A stretch of DNA of 64,000 bases from contig CM119271.1 of the NCBI GenBank assembly GCA_051294375.1, positions 4,669,353 to 4,733,352 of the forward strand. Direction: 5' to 3'. The stretch comes from Paraspadella gotoi (taxonomy: Eukaryota > Chaetognatha). Below are positions 48,041 to 58,240 of this stretch, in pieces. The notes beneath the pieces are model-generated. The model was not told the origin of the DNA. It was given only the letters and a program-made list of their open reading frames with translations, and made no database searches. Position numbers and translations under genes: made by a program. Each line of letters starts with the position of its first letter. The first letter of the stretch is position 1.

Positions 48041-48087
<47 letters not shown>

Positions 48088-48297
48088 ACCCGACCTCATA
48101 TTCCAATTGATTGAGGTTCCAACCAGACGGACGCGTAGAAAAAAACGGATCTTTTGAATCTCGGTCGTCTTGCATGATGAGATCCTGTTACGAACATTTT
48201 TTAAAAAATAGATTAATTGTTTAATTCTTACGTCTTATCGATTGATTGATTTATTCATTTATTGACTCGCCTCCACGGCATCGTCAGTTTCAGCCAT
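42062..48297 (-). CDS. CATSPER3: CATSPER3 sperm cation channel, copy 2B
   Basis: It has the same gene and order as copy 2A. Exons, minus strand: possible start 48297-48277 (MAETDDA), 48184-48090 (QDDRDSKDPFFSTRPSGWNL), 48005-47923, 47702-47619 (S1), 47465-47310 (S2-S3), 46871-46802 (linker), 46701-46639 (S4), 46528-46411 (S5), 45047-44872 (pore), 44756-44625 (S6), 43726-43550, 42995-42919, 42659-42581 and 42412-42062 (tail, frameshifted). The S2 to S5 run is intact here: phases 2, 0, 0, 1 join without error. S4 reads AFRAFRTIRALRAVSF, with an arginine at every third position, as a voltage sensor should. Pore and S6 need one or two base corrections. Whether 2A and 2B are two genes or two alleles of one is open. 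Confidence 0.87.
44036..44624 (-). repeat. C-rich/G-rich minisatellite in a CATSPER3 intron (copy 2B)
   Basis: Same array as in copy 2A, shorter by about 80 bases. Confidence 0.9.
45585..46237. mobile_element. TRIM-like element with paired terminal direct repeats, present only in copy 2B
   Basis: Two direct repeats of about 236 and 230 bases (45585-45820 and 46008-46237), each TG...CA, flank a 187-base interior rich in gttgttg and a repeated gttgaggcatgtcgcctga. Copy 2A has an uninterrupted TAATG-type tandem array at this place. Neither a clear primer-binding site nor a target duplication is visible. Related single repeats occur at about 8540-8690 and 14590-14735. Confidence 0.6.
46411..46528 (-). 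CDS. CATSPER3: CATSPER3 S5 exon (copy 2B)
   Basis: The acceptor is ttccccag|gtgctc. It encodes VLVHALLQTFKTSLLQITVL followed by SFIALYMLAVIGFEVFKPT, a hydrophobic S5 with the family's LGF/IGF motif. The donor act|g|gtacga is phase 1. Confidence 0.85.
46639..46701 (-). CDS. CATSPER3: CATSPER3 S4 voltage-sensor exon (copy 2B)
   Basis: The 21 codons between tatctcag|gct and cttaaa|gtaaat read AFRAFRTIRALRAVSFLKSL plus K. Arginines at positions 3, 6, 9 and 12 form the S4 ladder. Copy 2A (38357-38294) has a one-base change that breaks the start of this exon. Confidence 0.88.
47310..47465 (-). CDS. CATSPER3: CATSPER3 S2-S3 exon (copy 2B)
   Basis: The acceptor is cgtcgcag|agtgatc. It encodes VINEFCIAVYIVEAVLKLYA then EPILYWKSYYNVFDFIILVL. 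The PIxYWK-x-x-YN-x-x-D spacing is that of CatSper3. Human CatSper3 has DPINYWKNGYNLLD. Confidence 0.88.
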
Positions 48298-48699
48298 TTC
48301 TTTAACTTATCAACGACCGCAAATAGTAAATTATGAGCAATCCAAATCATTTAAAAACCGCACGACGAATTTTTAAAACTAATTTTTAATCCAATGGGAC
48401 ATTCTTACTCGTAAAATAAATGATCTTTTTTTTTTTAGATTAAAGTAGAGCGAAACTGAACGGCTTATTCTTTAATAATTAATTTTATTTTGGATGTTCC
48501 TAAAAGTCTAAATGGAAAATTACATTAATGGCTCAAAACCCCATAAAAAATTACAAAATTTGTGTTACAATCTTGTTCTCAAGCAGCTCGTCTTTTTATA
48601 TTCTGAAATATATTTCTCTAAAACTTCGTATTCTTTCGGACAGAAGAGGCGGCCCAAACTGCGGCCAAAGCGCGGCTTCATTAAAAAAAGCTTTAAACG

Positions 48700-49101
48700 C
48701 GCGCTCTCCCATTGGTCGGATTTTCTCCGATCAATCGCCGAGCTCCGATTGGACGATTACTCCGCGCCACGGAGCGGAATAAATCCCTCCCAAGCTCCTC
48801 CCCCTCGCCACCCCGGGTAAAGCCCCTCCCACTTTTTCACGATTGGTTATACTACTTCCGTCCGTCGGGGGTATAAACATTTCCCTAATTCAACTTTACT
48901 TTATGTTGCCTAACGGGTAATAACGCGTAATTTTTTGTCTGTGGGCCAATATTTAGCTTAACGTTTTCTTTTTCTAAATATTCTCGCTCTCTCTATCCAC
49001 CTCGTCCGATTTAGTTTTTCTTTGTTAAAAACTTGAGCCTCATTTTCGAAAAAGAGAGGGGGGAAAAAGAGTGTGTGTGTGCGAGAGAGAGAGAGAGAAG
49101 A

Positions 49102-49188
<87 letters not shown>

Positions 49189-49450
49189 TTGCCAATTTCA
49201 ACGAGAGAGTAGCAACCATCAGGAAAAGAAAAAACATTCTATTTACCAACGAAAAAAGTCGTAATTTGTTGAAACATGTATGCGACCAATCAAACGATGA
49301 TTTGGCTCCTATTGGCCGACCACGTTACTACTCTTAACTTACCTGGGACCAATAGGAGAGCGACTCTCACTGCTACGTAAAAACACTCTTTGCCCATTGG
49401 CTCATGTCTTTTTCCAGTCGACCAATCGTGGCACGAGTCGGTCTCACCCA
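48700..49450. promoter_or_regulatory. CCAAT-box cluster between CATSPER3 (minus) and endophilin (plus)
   Basis: Nine CCAAT or ATTGG pentamers occur in about 750 bases: cccattggtcgg, ccgattggacg, cacgattgg, gggccaat, gcgaccaatc, ctattggccg, gggaccaata, gcccattggc and cgaccaatcg. The interval lies upstream of the minus-strand CATSPER3 exons and of plus-strand endophilin. The equivalent stretch in copy 2A (about 40525-41170) keeps most of these boxes. NF-Y binding and bidirectional promoter use are inferred. Confidence 0.5.
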
Positions 49451-49704
49451 AGCTCCTCCTCCTCTCCTCCTCTTCCCCTCCTCCGTCCGTCCTAAAGGTT
49501 ATCCCCGAACGACGCCCTAAAGGAGATCGAGTGCGGCGGGGCGCCTCCCCTGAGTCCGACGCGGCGCCCGGCGGCGGGTCGTCGGGGACGGAGGGCGCCC
49601 GCGGCCCGCGTCCTCTAGCGGGCGCGTCCACCGCGGCGCGGCCCTCCTCCTCTGGTCCTCGGCGCGCCTCGAACTCGGGAGAGAGAGCGGAGAGCAAGCG
49701 AGAT

Positions 49705-49741
<37 letters not shown>

Positions 49742-49844
49742 TTCGCGACCCTTTTCGCGTTCGCGACGATCGAATGACCTCCATCGAAGAGTCGACGACA
49801 CAAACCCGGGGCCACGACGATATTTCCCGGGAGCGATCCGTCCT

Positions 49845-49847
<3 letters not shown>

Positions 49848-49938
<91 letters not shown>
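49848..49938. repeat. (CT)n microsatellite at the end of copy 2B
   Basis: About 90 bases of uninterrupted CT, in the interval between CATSPER3 and endophilin. Confidence 0.97.
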
Positions 49939-49941
<3 letters not shown>

Positions 49942-50027
49942 CATTTTCTCGTTCTCTCGTTCTCTCCTCCTCTCGCTCTCTATCCCGTTTCTCCTCCGAG
50001 AGGCGGAGCGAGAGCGAGAAAGCGCGA

Positions 50028-50036
50028 CTTTATAAA
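50028..50036 (+). promoter_or_regulatory. TATA-box candidate upstream of endophilin
   Basis: A ttataaag motif sits in a purine-rich, GC-containing stretch about 880 bases upstream of the first endophilin ATG. It is followed by a GT-rich region and a gaaaggag|gtaggt donor-like site that could end a 5' UTR exon. It is inferred from motif and position only. Confidence 0.3.
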
Positions 50037-50909
50037 GTTGAGAAAGGAGGTAGGTTGACCCGCGAAAGGGATCGCGGTGACCAAAGGGACGAACGAGACT
50101 CGCGCGATAAGAAAAAGCGAATTTGTGTGTCGTCGTTCGACCTGTTTTGTATGTGTGTGTGTATTTGTTTCTGCGTGCGTGCGTGTATGTTTATGTGTGT
50201 ATATCTTTGTGTGGGTGTTTTGAAAGAGTCGGGTTGTTTTTAATTCTGTATGTGTGTTCGTGCCCGATTTTAAAAAGAACTTTTAAAAAAAAGAGGAAAA
50301 AAAAGAAGAAAAAAGCGAAAAAACCTTTTTTGAAAAAAAAAATCGTTTCTAAAGCAGACTTTTTCGCACAACTATTTGTACATGCCACTTTTTTTCTATA
50401 CTTTCCATTTTATTTCTTTAAAACTTCCCAGAGATACTAAATCAAAAGGGTCAATTCCTTTTTACTACAATTAAATGTCTTTAGAATTTAAGGATTGAAG
50501 AAAGCAAAGTTGTTTCTTAAGATAACCTTTAAACTTATTAGTTATCGAGCGAACAAAACTTGTTTTACTTCTAAGGTTCAAAATACTCTCAACGCGCCAG
50601 AAAGACAAATATGTACCTTTTAACTTGATATTCGTTCCTTAATTCCCTCTTCTCGCGATTTTTTTTGTTTTTATTCACTATTCCGTTATGTGATGTAACT
50701 CGGTTCCTGACTATTTTTCCCTCATTTATCGCCAGAGTTGGAAATGCGGGTATTTGGTTTAATCTGCTTAATTTTCGAGCGAGGAAGTCTGTGCAGCCGC
50801 GATGAAACATCGATCTCAAACTCAAAAGGGAAGAAAATCACTTCACAGAAAATATTCGAAATTTTTTTGTGTTTTAAACTTTTTTATGCGCAGTTGATCT
50901 AAAGAAAAA

Positions 50910-52438
50910 ATGAATTCCGAACCGGTAAGTGAAACTTTATTTCTTTGGGATACATTTTGTAGCGTTTCCCACGATTTTAATGCGCTCATTTTAATTAGTA
51001 ATAAACATCACATCTTAAATGAAATAAGAAACAAATCATAATAAATAAATACGTAAATAATCAACCAATCATATCCGCTCGAGTCAACCAGACGCAACGT
51101 CGCCAACCCAACCCCTTCTACACCCCAAACCCTCTTCAGGACCCCGACCTCGACTGGGAGTCACTCGAACTCCGCGTGGAGAAGCTCTCCCGCCTCGTGA
51201 CTCAACTTCAGCCGAAGACCCAATCCTTCGTCGACCCCCGCCGCTCCTCCATCAGAAAAGCCATCAAAGACAAGGTGCTTCACCAGCAGCCGTCCTCGTC
51301 GCCGCAGGGGTCACAACAGCCCCAGCCGGAAGACTCGCTGGGCCACACGATGCGGAAGCAGGGGCTTCGACTGGGGGAAGACTCCGAGTTAGGCAAGGGG
51401 CTCGTCGACTACGCGGATTCGTTAACGAGGCTTTCGGAGATGAAGACTCTGATGCAGGATTCCGTCCACGGGAGATTCATCGATCCGATGGGGAAGCTGG
51501 AGAAGGTGGACATGAAGCAGGTTCTGTTTTAAAGGCTCTTTTCGTTTACAAAATTTAATCTTTATAAGTCAGAGAGGTTTTCCCTTCATTTAAACTCGCT
51601 ATTTTTTTTTTTTTTTTTTTTTTTTTTGAAACACGGCATTTTAACTTAAAGAAAAACTTTTTGCAACAAAAATCGATTTGGAAGCCCTTGAATGCGGTTG
51701 ACAGCCGTTAGTTTTACTAATTATCCTTTAACATCGGGAAAATTAGTATAAAGTTAATATAAATTACAAAAATATGAAAAAATTAGACTAACCGTAAATT
51801 TATCGAGAGGAAATGTTCCTCGACACCTTCAGGTCGCCCAGCACCTCAAGAATCTCCGCTCCCGTCGCAGCGACGCCGAGCGCGCCGCCAAGAAGACCAA
51901 CCTCTCGACGGAGGAGGTGGCGCAGACGACAGAGAAGCTCGAGGAAGCGGAGGGTCTCGCCAGAGCCTCGATCCTCAACATACTGGCGACGGAGGACGAC
52001 CAACTGCGCATGCTGGCCGCCCTGATCGAGGACCAGCGGGCGTTCCACTCCGGCTGCGTCTCGGAGTTGGAGGCGTTGGAGGGAAGGCTGGGGGAGAGGA
52101 TCGTGGAGGCGAGTCGAAATCGGAAGGGGCCGAGAGAGAGGAGTTTGAAAAGAGAGGAAGACGAGGAGGAAAGGAGTGGAGGGGAATCCGAGGCGGAGTT
52201 GAGAGGAACTGAAGCGGGCGGCGCCGTCGTCGACGAAAGGCCTCGCCACGACGCCAACGACGACGTGGTCTGCGAGGCGCTCTTCGATTTCGACGCCGCG
52301 AATGCGAATGAAATGAAATTCGTCGCCGGGGAATCCATCGTCGTAGTCAGCGTCGTGGACGACGATTGGCTCTGGGGGAAAATCGGAGATGACCGGGTGG
52401 GGTTCGTGCCGAGAACCTTCGTTAGGATGGGGGAATGA
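50910..52438 (+). CDS. SH3GL: Endophilin-A (BAR + SH3 protein), three exons 50910-50924, 51140-51520, 51833-52438
   Basis: Endophilin-A bends and tubulates membrane through its BAR domain and recruits dynamin and synaptojanin through its SH3 domain during clathrin-mediated endocytosis, notably at synapses. Exon 2 gives DPDLDWESLELRVEKLSRLV (BAR helix 1), then LGHTMRKQGLRLGEDSELGK and the family signature FIDP. Exon 3 continues VAQHLKNLRSRRSDAERAAKK, the long BAR helices, an acidic/basic linker, and an SH3 domain with ALFDF, DDDWLWGKIGD and GFVPRTFV. Exons join in phase 0: ccg|gtaagt, cttcag|gac, aagcag|gttctg (weak donor) and ccttcag|gtc. The product is 333 residues against about 350 in the family. 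The five-residue first exon (MNSEP, in-frame stop upstream) replaces the usual amphipathic H0 helix of roughly 25 residues, so a true 5' exon may be missing or lie upstream. No frameshifts are seen. Confidence 0.93.
50925..51139 (+). other. Endophilin intron 1 (between the mini first exon and exon 2)
   Basis: This short AT-rich intron has borders ccg|gtaagt and cttcag|gac. The first exon assignment rests only on its in-frame ATG, the strong donor and phase agreement. Confidence 0.5.
51140..51520 (+). CDS. SH3GL: Endophilin-A exon 2 (N-terminal half of BAR domain)
   Basis: This 381-base, 127-codon exon starts and ends in phase 0. It encodes BAR helix 1, a Gln/Ser-rich insert (QQPSSSPQGSQQPQPEDS) longer than in the vertebrate proteins, and the conserved block ending FIDPMGKLEKVDMKQ. 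Confidence 0.93.
51833..52438 (+). CDS. SH3GL: Endophilin-A exon 3 (C-terminal BAR and SH3 domain, stop)
   Basis: This is a 606-base exon of 201 codons plus TGA at 52436-52438. The BAR part runs to about residue 80 of the exon, followed by a charged linker of about 60 residues and an SH3 domain in the last 60 residues (ALFDF, WLWG, VGFVPRTF). A polyadenylation-type AATAAA lies near 52550. Confidence 0.94.
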   Translation, partial: VAQHLKNLRSRRSDAERAAKKTNLSTEEVAQTTEKLEEAEGLARASILNILATEDDQLRMLAALIEDQRAFHSGCVSELEALEGRLGERIVEASRNRKGPRERSLKREEDEEERSGGESEAELRGTEAGGAVVDERPRHDANDDVVCEALFDFDAANANEMKFVAGESIVVVSVVDDDWLWGKIGDDRVGFVPRTFVRMGE

Positions 52439-54326
52439 AGAAAAACAAAAAAATATTTGCGGCGATCCCGGATTTTAATACGCTCTCGTGGCGTATGGGA
52501 AAATGAAAAGAAAGAAGATAAAAGAGCGACGGTCGTTTCTTTACCGAAAAGAATAAATACGTTATCTTACATACAACAAATTACAAAGTTTTAGGTTTAA
52601 ATTTATTCAGAGGACGGGCCTGGGCAGGGCCATGAGTCTCAGTTACAAATAGTCACATTGCTTTTACAAATTATCACGGTAGGAAACTACAATGAACAAA
52701 CAGTGAACAAATTTAAGCAAAGAATCGTCGGACGGATGTTCTTTTTTTTCTCAAGATGTAGTACTCTGACGCGCTTGCCATCTGTGTGATTTAGCCGAAT
52801 AAAAATTGAACATATGAACATTGAGCAACTTTTGCAAAGTGATTCAAGACTCGAGAAAGTTCGCGCCGATAGGTTTTAAACGGGTTTATTTTTGAGAACT
52901 TTCGTCTTTAATTTATAAATTATAAACAACCAAGTTTTCCATTGTTTTTATTTTTTCCCTCATCTCCCTGTAATTCCCTTGGTCCAATAGCTCCTTCTAA
53001 AAGTGAGAATCGCAAACGACAATTCGGGAAAATAATTAAGAGAAACAAAATATTCTCTCTCTCTATCTGTATCTCTCTCTCAGCCCCAACATTTGTCTAA
53101 TAAACCTACCGGCGCCTTCTAATTAAGTATAATTATAAACCATTGTACCAACCATTTTCCCCTGTTTGGATAATGATCAGCCAATCAGCTGTGGATCAGA
53201 AGCCACAAAAGCGGCGTTGTGAATTGTGATGCTTCGATTGAAAGTAAAGATGAGAGAGAGGGAGAACGAGAGGGAACACATTTGGTGAAAGAGTCGGTTT
53301 GTTTCTGAAAGTAGGACTACTTTTGGGTAAAGTTTAAGGCTTTGAAAGAAAATCCCTGTTTTAGGGATAAAACTCAACCAAGGGAACACCTTCCTCTCTT
53401 TCATATTTTTTTTTTCACAAGACTCTCTGTGTTTTCCTAATGCGTTTTGAATTCGAAAAATAAACCCGCTGGTTGAAGCATCAATACAAATTTGAATCTG
53501 AAAATCAAAAAGATGCAGATTTTTCCTAGACAGTTTTTTATCCATACATATATATGTACGTATATATATTATATATTACTATATATATATATTCATTAAT
53601 AAGTATGAAATACATTTCTGCATTTAAAACTAAGAAAAAATTCATTTTGAAAAGTTTACATTTTATAAGGTAAGTAGTAAGTACCATGTACAAATATGGC
53701 CTCATACAAAAATTAAGAAATTAAAAATACATTTTTTTTTTATGAATGTTTTGATACAAGACTGTTTGTGATCTACTAGAAATTAGATATGTAGTAACAT
53801 TAACCACGCCTTACTGGACATCGGACATCGGACACTGGTCATTGACTTTAGAATTCAGAAGCTTGTTGTTAACTGCGCGCATCGGATCGTGAACCTTAAA
53901 ACCTTGACCTCCGGATCGGTTACATCCCTATGACATCAAGGCCGTTGGCGATTTGATGTCGGTGCATCAACCGAACCAATGATTTTTATTAATCCTTCTT
54001 TCCTATTTTCCTCTCCTTCTCCAGACGCTTCTTCGTCATTCCATCTTCTTCTTCTTCTTCCTCTTTCTTTTTTTATTCTCTATGTCTCCTTCTCTCGCTG
54101 TTTTTACGACTCTAGTTTTTTTTACGAGGAAAAAGAAAAGCAGACGAAAGGCGCCGACATCAAAGCCGCCGCCTGGGGGGGCGGGGGTTGATCGAGGGGG
54201 GGGGGTCGACTGAGCGGAGCGTTAAAGGGTAAGGAAGGAAATCCCCGGAATTCCTAGACGAACGACTTTTGAGGGTAAGTGATGCGACCGGAGTGCGAGA
54301 AAGATTCACCGAGGGTCAGTTACTCT

Positions 54327-54375
<49 letters not shown>

Positions 54376-54475
54376 AAGATCACGGGTTGAGATAAAACGT
54401 TACCGAGTTCGATCCCAACATTTTTTCGGCATCTCAGATGATTACGACGATGAAGACCGACCGACCCTCATCGAT

Positions 54476-54541
54476 GTCCAATCATGTCCAATGTCCAATT
54501 GTCCAATGACCATTGTCCAATGTCCAATGTCCATTGTCCAA
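54476..54541. repeat. Short tandem repeat of tgtccaa/tgtccat units
   Basis: About nine imperfect heptamer units, each containing CCAAT or CCATT. A similar ggacatc trio lies at 53817-53835. Confidence 0.85.
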
Positions 54542-55918
54542 CCTGGCTCAACAGCCCCGGATGTTCGTATCGGAAAATTCAAGATCGCCGATGCCTTAGA
54601 TTTCGACCTCGACTTTTCTCATCCTTTTTTCGTCGTCACCTCAAACGGCCGCCTTCGACCCGGAAGGCACGCCCCCTTGTATTCCTCTCAACACTTTCAG
54701 AAGCGTCTCTTCTCAACGCTGGAAACTTCTCACTCTCGATCTATTTTTAAATGTTTTCTTGTGTTTCGGAATACTTTTTTGGTGCAAACTAACATAGCTT
54801 CGAAACTAAAATAACTCAATTTTATGAAATTTTTTTTGGGGGGGTTATGATATGATAATTGTACTTATTGACAGTGATTATTAATAGTTTAAAGTTTAAA
54901 GCGAACGAATTAAAGTTCTATCAATACTTAGAAAAAACACGACTATATGCAATTAAGAAATTAAGATCATTAATCTTTTGAAAGGAACCATAAATTTCAT
55001 AATTTTACATTAACTTTTAAAACGAAATTAACTTTTTAACTAATTCATTGTGAAATCTTGTCGATTATTCCAACAAATCCCGTCGCCTTTCGATCCTCGA
55101 TCTCGCGGGACCGAATCGATTTTCCGTGAGATTTAAAACTCGTTCGCCACATGGTCGTTGGAAGAGGACGAGTTAAGCGATAAACTTGGAAGCGTTTGGT
55201 TGTAAAAATTGTAGGAATAGTATTCAGTGTCGATTGGTTGGGTTACCAACTAACCAATGGTTAGTTGGTTGGTTTCGTTAGTATGTTGGTTGGTTGATTG
55301 ATTTGGTGAGTTGGGTTGTGGGTTTTCAAGTTGGTTATTTGTTTGGATGAGAGGTTAATTGGTCGCTGGGTAAGTTAATTAGGTTTCTATGGTTGATTAA
55401 GATGTTTGGTTTGTTGTATGGCAACAGCCGGGTTGCCTGTGATGCCCATTGGGATGCGGCATCTGACTGTTGGCTTTGGAGGCATCCGACCCTCAGTAAC
55501 GCCGCCAGTCACTGGCGCGGTTACCCTAGGACAGTCTCGCTTTGCCAACTCAAAGGGAATTCGTTAGGACTGTGGATGAGACACATCGCCTGGGATGGTG
55601 TGTTCCCCCTCTGAGCCAAGGATGGTGGACGTGAGGCGGTTGGTTGTTTTACTGGGTCAGTTGATTTACTTTTTTTTTCTTTGATTGGTTTGTCGCTTTA
55701 GTTTGCTGGTTAGCTGGGCCCGTTGTTTAGTTGATTGGTTGATTGTTTAATCACCGTAACGACGACAACAACAACAACAGCGACGTGTAATAAATTCGTC
55801 GCGCGATCGAGTCGAGGATTTTTGAGCGTCGGTGTGAAAATCCCGACTGCGTAGTAGAAGGTTTACTACCAGGGATAGAGAGAAGAGTGAGAGAGAGAGA
55901 AGAGAGAAGAGAGAGAGA

Positions 55919-55964
<46 letters not shown>

Positions 55965-56238
55965 AGAGAGAGAGAGAGAAAATGAGAAATGATCATAAAA
56001 GACACTAGTAAGAAAGAAGACCGCAGTGAGAGAGAGAGATGGGTTAGCAAGGGTTGGAGGGAATCAGAGCCAGAGAAAGAAAGAGAAGAGAGAGAGAAAG
56101 AGAGAGAATGAGAAAGAAAGAGAAAAAAAAATTAAATATTTTTTAAGATGCAAATTTAGAAATATTGAAAAGGCAGCCAGGTGTTTGTCCGTCACGGGGA
56201 GTCGGTTTCAAGGAAAAGAAGGCAGAAAGAGAGAGGGG

Positions 56239-56315
<77 letters not shown>

Positions 56316-57556
56316 CATCTCGTATCTAAAACTGGGTGAATTATTGTTTTGACGAAGTCCGCATTTTTTCTCTCAATTTTCACGACTTTCGTTATTTATT
56401 TCTTTCGTTTCGGGATTTTTGCATCACGTGATATTTTTGTTGTTGTTTGACTTTTTCGTCAGAGGGCACGAGCGCTGAATAATTTATTTCTAGGGTTCGT
56501 TATCGGAAGCAACTAAGTTTCTTTTTACTATTTCTGTTGTCGACCTATGATCGCAACCTTTTGAAAGTTGAAGTAAGTCATCGCAACGGGAGCAAAAAGG
56601 TAAGTCATGGCTGATTAGAGATGAGGGAAAATTCCTCATCTAAATTCTTAAGGCGAGAGAAATATGGGCCTGAAGAGAAGAAAGCTCGAGGCCCCCCGTG
56701 GGCCTTTTTATCGGAGAGCGCCCCATTTTAACTTAAATTCAGAATTAAATTTATTTTTAGTTTTAATAATTATATTAAGGTTTATGGTTAGGGATTTGGT
56801 TAGAGTTTTGGTTAAGTATTATTATGGTTTACGATTGGGGTATAAAGTTAGAAAATAAGATTAAGTTTTAGGGTTTAGGATTAAACTAACGTAAAAAAGA
56901 TTAAAATTAAATATTGAAATTAAAATCTGAATGAGGCGGTCTCGGAAAACAGTGCCGCACCGGGGAATCTTGTACTCTCGATCATATTTTTTTCTTTTTT
57001 GCGCATTCTTCGCTTTTTGTTTGTTTTTCTTTATTTTTTTTTTCCTTTCCTCAACTCATTTTTTCTTATTTTTCGACACATTTTTTTCATTTTTCAATTT
57101 TTTTTCTCTCATATTCATTGGAGAGTCAACCGATTCCTGGAGACTCGGTTGTTGACTTTACGGGTTGAAAGGAATTCCAAGTTTAAACGTGAATGAAATT
57201 TTGTGAGTCGTAGAGTTTAATGGGGATCGAGAGTCAACGAAAGGATATCAAAGAAAAGATTATTTTCCGAGAGAAAAAAATTACGGTTTTATGTTCATTT
57301 AAAATGAATGTACCGAATCGAAACGCCGCGTAAACAAAAAGAAAAACAAAAGCTGTATCACTGTATCACACAATATATATATTATTATTATTGTTTATTT
57401 ATAAATCTAAGTCTAATAGATTTTTAACAAATAAATAAATCACAAAAAATAGTTATTTTTAAATCTTAAAAAAATAAAGATGGTGAAACAAGTAAACTTA
57501 CAATTTTTCATAAATATAAATTAATATTTTCTTTTACATTCTTATATACATAAATG

Positions 57557-57628
<72 letters not shown>

Positions 57629-58171
57629 TCCCCTACCAAATTTCCGTCGCCGAACCTCGACCCTCCACCGAATCACCGAAACCTTACGAAAGGCGTGATT
57701 TTTCTTTCGAGTGAGAGAGTGAGTGAGTGAGTGACTCACCACGAAAACCGGGATAGTTGACCGAGATCGGTGACGGGCGGACTCGGGATTCTGGACCCAG
57801 GGGGCAGAAATGAGGGGAGGAGGCTATCGAATTGCCAGACGAACAGGAATGGCCTCGAAGAAGAGCTCGGGGGGAAGTTGAGGGTCAGTCGAATTACCGA
57901 GTTAAAAAAAGTAAGAACATGTCATAGTTTTGAACAATGCTTTATCTGTATCGTTTTATCATTTCTTAGTAAACTATCTATTTTCGAATGAATAAAAGAA
58001 AAAGTCAAAAAGGCGATCATAATTGACAAAATTCCCAAAAAAATGAGCATAAGTTAAATACTAGAAGACTAAGAATTATAATTTTAATTAAATCGCTAAC
58101 GAAATGCAGTATCCCAAAGAAGCGTTGAGACCAAGAGGGTAACAGAACATAATTGAACCAAAACAAAGAGT

Positions 58172-58240
58172 ATCCCCGGCCCGAAATCCCCGGCCCGAAA
58201 TCCCCGGCCCGAAATCCCCGGCCCGAAATCCCCGGCCGCA
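58172..58240. repeat. Minisatellite, five copies of a 15-base unit
   Basis: The unit ccccggcccgaaatc is repeated head to tail with almost no variation in otherwise AT-rich DNA. Confidence 0.95.

Larger units (their letters stand above)
42062..49840. repeat. Duplicated block, copy 2B
   Basis: It is collinear with 32860-41841. It carries an extra TRIM-like element at 45585-46237 and lacks the 34136-35579 transposon and the 50-bp insertion at 38769-38828. Confidence 0.92.

Noticed and set aside
49390-50058. 222-codon plus-strand ORF before endophilin
   Set aside because: It runs through GC-rich and (CT)n DNA. Copy 2A does not keep the frame, and no homology is recognisable. It is more likely promoter or 5' flank.
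53177-53545. 122-codon minus-strand ORF
   Set aside because: Ordinary AT-rich sequence with no recognisable domain, start context or splice partner.
56780-56880. Interstitial telomeric repeat (ggtttatggttagggatttgg)
   Set aside because: Only one true ttaggg-type hexamer pair occurs; the rest is general GTTA-rich sequence.
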